Part shown: one piece after another, positions 1-5,154 of the stretch
How positions within the stretch are numbered: the stretch's first letter is position 1
Layout of the letters: every line of letters starts with the position of its first letter
Assembly (NCBI GenBank): GCA_031285415.1
Contig: JAITWF010000072.1
Coordinates: forward strand, 1 to 7,579
DNA: 7,579 bases
Source: Deferribacteraceae bacterium
GTDB lineage: Bacteria; Chrysiogenota; Deferribacteres; Deferribacterales; JAISNW01
Direction of reading: 5' to 3'
Translations under genes and position numbers: made by a program
The notes under the pieces: model-generated
Databases searched by the model: none
The model's input: the letters and a program-made list of their open reading frames with translations, nothing else
Told to the model about the DNA's origin: nothing

Positions 1-2152
1 CAGGTGTGTAGACATTGCCAATAACATCTGTTGTATAGCTTATATTGCCGCAGTTTGTGGCGGTGCAAGTAATGGCGCCAGTTACCACATATAGTCTGTC
101 ATTGATATAATTCATTCCATATATATTGTTTTTAATTTGCGTCCATGTGATGCCATCTGCTGAGTAGCGTATATAACCACTGCCATCATTTAGAACAAAT
201 ATACCATCCACAAAAAGTAGACGAGCACTGAGAGCCCCGCGAATTGCAATAAGACCTGTTGTACCCTCAACTATTACCCAGTTTTTGCCATCCTCTGAGC
301 GCACCACTCCGCCCCCAGGTGTTCCATTAGCGTGATTTATGCCAACAAATACGCCATTGCCATAGGTAATATCCCATATAATAGAGGTGCCAAGAGGGGT
401 GACCGCTGTCCATGTATTAAGGTCGGTTGACCATGCCATATTGCCATCACGCCCCACTGCAACGTAAATACCATCTTCTGCACCATAAGCAATACTCATT
501 ACTTCCACTGCAAGTGCAGTAGAGGCCTTCCAGCCGCCCACATATGTGCTTATGGTTCTGGGGCTGTACTCCATGCCGCCCACAGCCACTGTATAGGTTG
601 CTATCACGCCTGATTCTGGTGGTGTGTACGATTTGGTTGTGCCCAGTATATTTGCAGAATCGCCATCTTTCGTCCATGTATATGTGAGTGCAGCCGCAAC
701 CTCTGCGTCACCTACATAATCCACCGTCAGTATGCCGTTGGTGCCTTTTGCATAGTCTGCCTCATTGATGGATATATTGCCAGGCAGAAGTGGGCGCAGG
801 TCGCCAGCGGTAAGCCGTGCCGTCACCTCGTCGCTCGTTGTAGCGATCATTCTAGGGGCAGAGAGTGCAACGTAGTAGTAGCCCACTAGCGTTGGGGTGT
901 ATCGATCGGATGTTGCGTCAACAATCGCCTCGCCATCTCTATACCACTGATATGCGATGTCGTTAATATCGGTATTCGTCGCTACAAGCTCTGTACCCAC
1001 AACTATATCAGATGGTAATGCTGGCTTCGATATCGATGGCAGTGGATTTACAGCGATCTGACCCTTAAGGTCGTGATATCCAGCCTTGATCACCGATACG
1101 GTATATTCCCCCTCTGCGGCGTCTGGATAGGTATTGCCACTTGCCACGAGGTCGTTATTCGCACTGCGCCACTCGTATGTAATATCGGTTTCACTTCCGT
1201 CATAGGTAGCTGTAATTGTATCGCCGACAAGGGCGGCAAGTGGGTCTGGCGATGGGGTGATAGTTAAATCCCCCTCAAACCAGGCAAGCGGATCGTCTGA
1301 TACGGTAAGCGACACACTCTTCGGCGCACGTCTATCTGAGCTTATCGTAACGGTATATCGCCCTGCACTGCCAGTCATAATCGACTCATCGGTCGAGACA
1401 GCAACTCCACCCTCCAAACTCCATGCATAGGTTACGACCTCGCTTGCGACAGGGGTGTAGATAGCGTTCAGCGTTGCGCCAGTGTAGATATCACTACCGA
1501 TAACGAATCTATCGCTTGCGCTCGGCTGAATCTCCAATGCACCTAGCAAAGGTCTTACCTCTACCGATTGCGATGCGCTAGTTGCGCTTATATAGCCACT
1601 TTTAGAGATAGTAACGGTATATATACCTGCAGTTGTAGGGGTAAACGATTGAGTAGTAGCGTCTACAATAGACTCATCGGCGCTATTCCACTGATACGTT
1701 ACGCCTGCCTCGCCTATAGCCTGTAGAGTGTCACCCACATAGACCTTCGTCGGCTCGACAAGGAACGTTTCGTGCGTTATAGATGGTGCTGTAAGTGCAG
1801 GAAGTGGCGACATGGTGACAGAGGCACTCGCCTTTGAGTCGTACCCCTCTGCGCTGACGATCACTCGATATGTGCCTGCGGCGTTCGGTTCAAAGTTCTC
1901 ATCGGTTTCATCATTAATATTATGAAACTCTTCACCCTCTAAAACTTGCCACTGATAGGCAACCTCTTCGCCGCCCGTATAGTCGGCATAAAGTATATTG
2001 CCTAACTTGGTAACATTAATCTCTCCCTCAAGCTGTGCTGGCGGCGTTGGCTGCTTTCCATCTCCGCCCCCTCCGCTACTACCATTATCGCAGGCGGTAG
2101 CGAACATGCATAGTAATGACATAATAAAAATAACGAACAATTTCCTCAACAT
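1..2152 (-). CDS. Large surface lipoprotein with Ig-like repeats and an Asp-box-type propeller (3' end outside window)
   Basis: The frame is open without a stop from the ATG at 2152 to the left edge: 717 codons, C-terminus missing. The start is supported by a Shine-Dalgarno GGAGGGG at 2163-2157. Residues 1-20 are a signal peptide (MLRK, then a hydrophobic stretch) ending in the lipobox A-T-A-C, with Cys21 as the predicted lipidated residue. A Gly/Ser-rich linker follows at about 23-31. About six Ig-like repeats of 75-90 residues span roughly 43-535. Each has a core Tyr-x-Trp (YQW 66-68, YQW 153-155, YAW 242-244, YEW 326-328, YQW 401-403, YTW 491-493), and most have a downstream G-x-Y-T-V type strand. 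From about 540 the protein changes to propeller-like repeats with Asp-box-like motifs (S-T-D-L-N-T-W 575-581, S-E-D-G-K-N-W 619-625, S-A-D-G-I-T-W 664-670). It is probably a cell-surface binding protein or adhesin; ligand and any enzyme activity are unknown. It is divergent from the 12-TM LuxR gene and has a promoter matching that of the small LuxR gene. Confidence 0.9.
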   Translation of the reverse strand, partial: MLRKLFVIFIMSLLCMFATACDNGSSGGGGDGKQPTPPAQLEGEINVTKLGNILYADYTGGEEVAYQWQVLEGEEFHNINDETDENFEPNAAGTYRVIVSAEGYDSKASASVTMSPLPALTAPSITHETFLVEPTKVYVGDTLQAIGEAGVTYQWNSADESIVDATTQSFTPTTAGIYTVTISKSGYISATSASQSVEVRPLLGALEIQPSASDRFVIGSDIYTGATLNAIYTPVASEVVTYAWSLEGGVAVSTDESIMTGSAGRYTVTISSDRRAPKSVSLTVSDDPLAWFEGDLTITPSPDPLAALVGDTITATYDGSETDITYEWRSANNDLVASGNTYPDAAEGEYTVSVIKAGYHDLKGQIAVNPLPSISKPALPSDIVVGTELVATNTDINDIAYQWYRDGEAIVDATSDRYTPTLVGYYYVALSAPRMIATTSDEVTARLTAGDLRPLLPGNISINEADYAKGTNGILTVDYVGDAEVAAALTYTWTKDGDSANILGTTKSYTPPESGVIATYTVAVGGMEYSPRTISTYVGGWKASTALAVEVMSIAYGAEDGIYVAVGRDGNMAWSTDLNTWTAVTPLGTSIIWDITYGNGVFVGINHANGTPGGGVVRSEDGKNWVIVEGTTGLIAIRGALSARLLFVDGIFVLNDGSGYIRYSADGITWTQIKNNIYGMNYINDRLYVVTGAITCTATNCGNISYTTDVIGNVYTP
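548..2026 (-). repeat. Six divergent Ig-like domain repeats within the lipoprotein gene
   Basis: Encodes residues about 43-535 of the lipoprotein. Units share a pattern of a G-D/G-T/G-A start strand, a Y-x-W core, and an A-G-x-Y-T-V-type final strand, with Pro-Leu-rich linkers (SPLPAL, VRPLLG, NPLPS, LRPLLPG) between most units. Units 2 and 5 are the most alike (E-S-I-V-D-A-T and E-A-I-V-D-A-T, then T-P-T near the end). The repeats are recognisable in protein but diverged in DNA, so this is an old array rather than a recent expansion. Exact domain borders are estimates. Confidence 0.75.
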
Positions 2153-2156
2153 CGAA

Positions 2157-2163
2157 CCCCTCC
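2157..2163 (-). promoter_or_regulatory. Ribosome binding site of the lipoprotein gene
   Basis: Minus-strand GGAGGGG lies just upstream of the ATG at 2152 and fixes that start, which also gives a full signal peptide and lipobox. Confidence 0.75.
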
Positions 2164-2177
2164 ATTAGAGACTTCTA

Positions 2178-2206
2178 TTGTGTCCCAAACATTTTTAATG
2201 TATATA
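2178..2206 (+). promoter_or_regulatory. Possible promoter of the 12-TM LuxR gene
   Basis: TTGTGT at 2178-2183 and TATATA at 2201-2206 are separated by 17 bp. The -10 lies almost on top of the oppositely facing -10 of the lipoprotein promoter (2208-2213), so polymerase binding at the two would be mutually exclusive. The predicted start near 2213 places the palindrome at 2236-2255 about 30 nt downstream in the leader. The region is AT-rich, so chance matches are possible. Confidence 0.4.
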
Positions 2207-2207
2207 G

Positions 2208-2236
2208 AGATTACCCTAATTTAATGGATAAATACT
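2208..2236 (-). promoter_or_regulatory. Predicted activator-dependent promoter of the lipoprotein gene
   Basis: On the minus strand a -10-like TAATCT sits at 2213-2208. The place expected for a -35 (2236-2231) reads AGTATT, far from consensus, and abuts the palindromic box at 2236-2255. The promoter of the small LuxR gene has the same layout: box, AGTATT, a shared TAAATTA block, then a -10, with no change in spacing. A weak -35 next to a palindrome centred near -44 is the usual layout for a LuxR-type activator that contacts RNA polymerase. The predicted transcript start is around 2201, giving a leader of about 50 nt. Confidence 0.6.
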
Positions 2237-2255
2237 CCACCCAACGTTGGGGGGA
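2236..2255 (-). promoter_or_regulatory. 20-bp palindromic operator, copy 1 (candidate LuxR-family binding site)
   Basis: Plus strand reads TCCACCCAACGTTGGGGGGA. This is a 20-bp palindrome centred on 2245/2246 with only one mismatched pair (2239/2252). The second copy at 3684-3703 matches it in inverted orientation, and 23 consecutive bases running from within the box toward the promoter are identical. The orientation and spacing tie this copy to the minus-strand lipoprotein promoter. The box would also lie in the 5' leader of the plus-strand 12-TM LuxR gene, where it could act in autoregulation. The binding protein is inferred from the adjacent twin HTH genes. Confidence 0.7.
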
Positions 2256-2265
2256 AAATGGAAAA

Positions 2266-3630
2266 ATGAAAAATAATCTTGAAATAAATGAATCGTTACG
2301 AATGAATCTCGGCTTTTTTCTGCTCCTCTGCTTCGCCCTACCATCGCCAACGAATGTAGGAATGACATCCCTCTTTGTGCTTCCTGTGGATGATACTATA
2401 TTGCAGATAGTCAACCAGGGCGTCCGATTTATCGCTGGCTACATCGTTGCACTGCTATTTATAATCCTCCTCCCTCGATATATCATAAAGGCGGCATGCA
2501 TAGCAGTCGCTATCGGGCTTGTGGCTGTGCTTGCAATGTTTCTGCCGCTAAGCCCTATCCCAATGGCAGTAGCTTACTGTCTGCAAAATCTGTGCGATAT
2601 CTTTGTAATGGGGCTAGAGATAAGTATCGTCGTCCACCTATTCAGCAAGAAAACTGCGATAAAGGCGGCGTGTTTAACGTATATTTTAGCCTCTATTGTC
2701 ATTATAGTGTTGGATAAAGGGCTACCTGTATCGTTCACCCTCTTCAAGCTATCGGCTGGGGTAGCGTCGCTGGGGTGGCTCTACTTTTACTGCAAGATGC
2801 CAAAGGGTGTTTGGGCTAGATATGTGCAAAAGGGCGACGGCGTTGTGCCGCCTCGTATGCTATTTGTGGGGATATATACACTGCTTGCGCTCGGCAGTAT
2901 CCTCACATTTTTTGGCGAATCTGTGGCTATGAGTGTACCAGATGGGTTTACGATCTTCTACACCTCCACTATCATCTCCTGCTTAATACTCTATTCGCTA
3001 TGGCAGCGTAGCGGAATTGACCCATTCCGAACTGGGGCGGTGCTGATATCGCTTGGGGCTATAGGATTTGGTGGAATGGTGGTATCAGTATATATCCCTG
3101 TTGTTGCAATCTTCTCCTGCATGCTGATCGGCGCAAGTGCAACGATCTTTGGGTTGATTACATACTACGGAGGGGTCTTTTTAGCTGAACGCTACCCCTC
3201 ACGGTTTATCGCACCGCTAATGATTATCGTTCCATTCTGTTCACTAATAATCTACTACCTACTAGAGGGTGCTATGCAGGATAATACGCAGTTTATGTAT
3301 GCGATCAGCCTGCTGATTGCGATCGTGCTGACGACTGTATATCTACTGATCTCCCCATATCTGCGCTACTCTCTGGCGCATGATAAACCGCTAACCGCAC
3401 AGCCTATAGAGATACAGAAAGCAAACAACCTCTCTATCCACGCCTTTGATAAGCTTTCGGGGCAGGAGTTGCGCCTTGCAGAGCTGATTATGCAGGGGTA
3501 TACGCAGAAGGAGATTGTGGAGATCTTGAGGATCTCCGATAATACCGTGCGAGGGTACAGAAAGTCGCTCTACTCGAAGCTACAGATTCACTCCAGAAAG
3601 GAGCTATTTGATCTGGCAACTCCAGAATAA
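2266..3630 (+). CDS. 12-TM transporter-like membrane protein with C-terminal LuxR-type HTH (one-component membrane regulator)
   Basis: Encodes 454 residues from the ATG at 2266. About 12 hydrophobic helices fill residues 13-375 (for example N-L-G-F-F-L-L-L, a segment ending F-I-I-L-L-P, and the last one ending L-L-I-S-P-Y-L), resembling an MFS-type fold. A short linker leads to a LuxR/GerE-type HTH at about 392-451, with the helix turn T-Q-K-E-I-V-E-I-L, then I-S-D-N-T-V-R-G-Y and the ending H-S-R-K-E-L-F-D-L-A. Membrane LuxR regulators of this kind are common in some gut anaerobes such as Eggerthella and relatives. By analogy the membrane part would sense a small molecule and the HTH would act on nearby promoters; the ligand is unknown. 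An in-frame ATG at 2224 (14 extra residues) is less likely: it has no Shine-Dalgarno and would put the palindromic operator inside the coding region. A G-run at 2249-2254 is the only ribosome-site-like sequence before 2266, and its spacing is long. Confidence 0.88.
   Translation: MKNNLEINESLRMNLGFFLLLCFALPSPTNVGMTSLFVLPVDDTILQIVNQGVRFIAGYIVALLFIILLPRYIIKAACIAVAIGLVAVLAMFLPLSPIPMAVAYCLQNLCDIFVMGLEISIVVHLFSKKTAIKAACLTYILASIVIIVLDKGLPVSFTLFKLSAGVASLGWLYFYCKMPKGVWARYVQKGDGVVPPRMLFVGIYTLLALGSILTFFGESVAMSVPDGFTIFYTSTIISCLILYSLWQRSGIDPFRTGAVLISLGAIGFGGMVVSVYIPVVAIFSCMLIGASATIFGLITYYGGVFLAERYPSRFIAPLMIIVPFCSLIIYYLLEGAMQDNTQFMYAISLLIAIVLTTVYLLISPYLRYSLAHDKPLTAQPIEIQKANNLSIHAFDKLSGQELRLAELIMQGYTQKEIVEILRISDNTVRGYRKSLYSKLQIHSRKELFDLATPE
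3439..3618 (+). repeat. LuxR HTH duplication, copy 1 (3' end of the 12-TM regulator gene)
   Basis: This 180-bp segment (60 codons) aligns without gaps to 3783-3962, 344 bp downstream. By hand alignment 12 of 180 bases differ. Ten are synonymous and two are conservative (Arg to Lys, Asp to Glu), so 58 of 60 residues match. Confidence 0.93.
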
Positions 3631-3683
3631 AATTCTTCATAAAGTTTTATTTATTTCAAGATTATTTCTCACATTTATCAACT

Positions 3684-3703
3684 TTCCACCAACGTTGGGT
3701 GGA
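3684..3703 (+). promoter_or_regulatory. 20-bp palindromic operator, copy 2 (candidate LuxR-family binding site)
   Basis: Reads TTCCACCAACGTTGGGTGGA, centred on 3693/3694, with a perfect CCAACGTTGG core. The half nearer the promoter, GTTGGGTGGA, is identical to that in copy 1 (minus strand), while the distal half is looser in both copies. It is centred about 44 bp upstream of the predicted transcript start of the small LuxR gene, a typical LuxR activator position. No further copy of the core was found in the window by eye. Confidence 0.7.
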
Positions 3704-3731
3704 GTATTTATGCGCTAAATTAAGCTATACT
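3703..3731 (+). promoter_or_regulatory. Predicted promoter of the small LuxR gene
   Basis: A good -10, TATACT, lies at 3726-3731. The -35 position (3703-3708) reads AGTATT, which is poor, and directly abuts the palindromic box. The arrangement matches the lipoprotein promoter base for base in spacing. The predicted start is near 3738, leaving a leader of about 24 nt that contains the strong ribosome site AGGAGGT at 3749-3755. Confidence 0.62.
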
Positions 3732-3761
3732 CCTGCATATTAAATTTCAGGAGGTTCATAA

Positions 3762-3986
3762 ATGGCGTATAACCTAGCTGTTCATGCCTTTGATAAGCTC
3801 TCAGGTCAGGAGTTGCGCCTTGCAGAGCTGATCATGCAGGGGTATACGCAGAAGGAGATTGTGGAGATCTTGAAGATCTCCGATAATACTGTGCGTGGGT
3901 ACAGAAAATCGCTCTATTCGAAGCTACAGATTCACTCCAGAAAGGAGCTATTTGAGCTTGCAGAGATGGCTAATAAGCTGGAATAA
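3762..3986 (+). CDS. Small stand-alone LuxR/GerE-type HTH protein
   Basis: Encodes 74 residues and starts at an ATG with a strong Shine-Dalgarno (AGGAGGT, 3749-3755). The protein is essentially only a LuxR-type four-helix HTH. The domain opens at residues 8-20 (H-A-F-D-K-L-S-G-Q-E-L-R-L), the first HTH helix is T29-L37, and the recognition helix begins around S40-D-N-T-V-R-G-Y. Residues 8-67 match the C-terminus of the upstream 12-TM regulator at 58 of 60 positions, so both should bind the same DNA. It lacks any sensor or membrane part. Its size is like that of the sporulation regulator GerE, also a bare LuxR HTH, but the near-identity to the neighbour points to a local duplication. It has its own promoter with the palindromic box and could be a feedback amplifier or a competitor of the membrane-tethered twin. 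Its stop lies 3 nt from the stop of the convergent transporter gene. Confidence 0.88.
   Translation: MAYNLAVHAFDKLSGQELRLAELIMQGYTQKEIVEILKISDNTVRGYRKSLYSKLQIHSRKELFELAEMANKLE
3783..3962 (+). repeat. LuxR HTH duplication, copy 2 (small LuxR gene)
   Basis: Partner of 3439-3618. Similarity also reaches weakly upstream in protein (A-Y-N-L-A-V against A-N-N-L-S-I) to just after the start codon, so the small gene begins almost exactly where the conserved domain begins. Confidence 0.93.
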
Positions 3987-3989
3987 AAG

Positions 3990-4592
3990 TTAACTCCATA
4001 TCTTTTTGCCGACTGGCAAGATCACATGCCCATACTGATTATTCAGCGATGACGCAGCGGCGGCGTAGAACCCTGCTAGAGAGATGGCAAGCTCCACAAC
4101 GCCAGCGATCCTCTGCCAGATTGCGCCAAAACCGAACGAATCCAGTGCAAGCGTTAAAAAAAGGATATTGATCAGAAAAAGGATAAGAAAAAGCGCCTTG
4201 TTGGTGTTCATTGCGGCAACGGTCATGTAGATCGAAAATATGAGATATCCGATAAACGCTACGCCGATCTGCTTGCCATCAGTATTCGCAGCAAGCTCTG
4301 CGCCGAAAACGCCCATCTTTATCATCCATGAGAATGCCACAGCCAGCCAAAACAACCCATATGCGCCAAAAGCCGTTGCGCCAAATAGATTTTTCAGCTT
4401 ATAATCCTGCACACATGCGATAAGCTGCGCAATTCCACCCAATATGATCGCCCATGGGATCACAAACGATAATCCAGTAGTAATACCAAGCTTCTGCGTG
4501 GACGCAACAAGCGTAACCATAGCTAGACCAAATATCCCAAGAGCAGAGGGATCTGCCCCTGTAATCTTCACCTCAACTGGGCTGTTCGACAT
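3990..4592 (-). CDS. Acetate/succinate uptake transporter family protein (GPR1/FUN34/YaaH, SatP-like)
   Basis: Encodes 200 residues with six hydrophobic helices (about 18-36, 43-62, 73-92, 110-130, 135-152, 160-185). The N-terminal A-D-P-S-A-L-G-I-F-G-L-A-M is a variant of the family signature N-P-A-P-L-G-L, and the following T-L-V-A-S-T-Q-K-L-G is also typical. Members of this inner-membrane family move acetate, and in some cases succinate, in symport with protons. The ATG at 4592 is chosen because AGGAGGT (4606-4600) sits 7 nt upstream. A GTG at 4601 in the same frame would overlap that ribosome site and is rejected. A separate promoter is predicted upstream, so the gene may be expressed independently of the acetyltransferase gene 83 nt away. 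Substrate is inferred from family only. Confidence 0.85.
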   Translation of the reverse strand: MSNSPVEVKITGADPSALGIFGLAMVTLVASTQKLGITTGLSFVIPWAIILGGIAQLIACVQDYKLKNLFGATAFGAYGLFWLAVAFSWMIKMGVFGAELAANTDGKQIGVAFIGYLIFSIYMTVAAMNTNKALFLILFLINILFLTLALDSFGFGAIWQRIAGVVELAISLAGFYAAAASSLNNQYGHVILPVGKKIWS

Positions 4593-4599
4593 ATTTCGC

Positions 4600-4606
4600 A
4601 CCTCCT
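4600..4606 (-). promoter_or_regulatory. Ribosome binding site deciding the transporter start
   Basis: Minus-strand AGGAGGT, 7 nt before the ATG at 4592. It overlaps the alternative in-frame GTG at 4601, which argues against that longer start. Confidence 0.8.
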
Positions 4607-4630
4607 AAAATAAACAATACACTCTTAGTG

Positions 4631-4659
4631 AATATACCACATATAGAAAGAAGATACAA
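4631..4659 (-). promoter_or_regulatory. Predicted promoter of the SatP-like transporter gene
   Basis: Minus strand shows TTGTAT (4659-4654), a 17-bp spacer and TATATT (4636-4631), with a TGTGG just before the -10. The expected start near 4624 gives a leader of about 30 nt. It lies in the 83-nt gap after the acetyltransferase gene. No clear terminator hairpin is seen there, so read-through is also possible. Confidence 0.5.
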
Positions 4660-4675
4660 TATACAGCACAGATCT

Positions 4676-5146
4676 TTACAATCTTTGCGGCAGCAGCGGA
4701 TTTTTACACAAATAGATAAATATCACACCATGCCCCATATCCTCCTCTTTGAATTTCAGATAACCTATGCGCTCATACAGCTTTATATTGCGAACGCTCT
4801 TTGTGCCTGTAAAAAGCTCATATCGATTGTGTGGGCAGACACGCTCTATCTCTCTTAAAAGTGCCGTCCCGATCCCTTGCCCCTGCAAATCTGGGCGCAC
4901 AATTAACTTTCCGATATACAATGTGCCATTATCCGAATATCCCCTAACAGACCCAATAATAGCACCATCTTCGTTGATCGCCTTTAAAAAGACACCTATC
5001 TCAAATTCCGTTTCCAGATCTTTCAATGTTTGGGTTAGAGGCGGTATATTTGGATTATTGTATAGTTTGGCCTCGCTCTGATATGCGAGATATTGCAGAT
5101 CTAATATCTCTTGTAAATCATTATAATTCGCCTTGATAATTTGCAT
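4676..5146 (-). CDS. GNAT-family N-acetyltransferase
   Basis: Encodes 156 residues. The acetyl-CoA binding motif A is clear: I-V-R-P-D-L then Q88-G-Q-G-I-G93-T-A-L-L. Motif B follows as N-I-K-L-Y-E-R-I-G-Y at 120-129. The length and the M-Q-I-I-K-A-N-Y-N-D-L-Q-E-I-L opening are normal for a single-domain GNAT, which transfers acetyl from acetyl-CoA to an amine; the substrate cannot be told. The start at 5146 is chosen because a Shine-Dalgarno AGGA (5156-5153) lies 6 nt upstream. A longer reading from 5251 would add 35 residues overlapping the cyclase gene and is unlikely. The gap to the cyclase stop is 8 nt and the ribosome site overlaps that stop codon, so the two are probably cotranscribed and translationally coupled. 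Confidence 0.87.
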   Translation of the reverse strand: MQIIKANYNDLQEILDLQYLAYQSEAKLYNNPNIPPLTQTLKDLETEFEIGVFLKAINEDGAIIGSVRGYSDNGTLYIGKLIVRPDLQGQGIGTALLREIERVCPHNRYELFTGTKSVRNIKLYERIGYLKFKEEDMGHGVIFIYLCKNPLLPQRL

Positions 5147-5154
5147 ATATAATC

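Noticed and set aside
447..677. Short open frames antisense or out of frame within the lipoprotein gene (447-677 minus, 1073-1267 plus)
   Set aside because: The lipoprotein frame is continuous over both with clear domain repeats; the alternatives have Cys/Arg-rich, low-plausibility products and no ribosome sites that stand out.
2224..2265. Upstream in-frame ATG at 2224 as the start of the 12-TM regulator
   Set aside because: No ribosome site precedes it, and the added 14 codons coincide with the palindromic operator conserved at another promoter. The hydrophobic part begins well after 2266.
2211..2414. Minus-strand open frame across the divergent promoter region and the start of the 12-TM gene
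   Set aside because: It overlaps the operator, both promoters and the real coding region, and its product resembles nothing known.
3627..3650. Terminator hairpin after the 12-TM regulator gene
   Set aside because: ATAAAA and TTTTAT can pair, but the stem is short and purely A-T with no GC core, so it is not a convincing intrinsic terminator.
4593..4601. GTG start at 4601 for the SatP-like transporter
   Set aside because: It overlaps the Shine-Dalgarno AGGAGGT (4606-4600), which is correctly spaced for the ATG at 4592.
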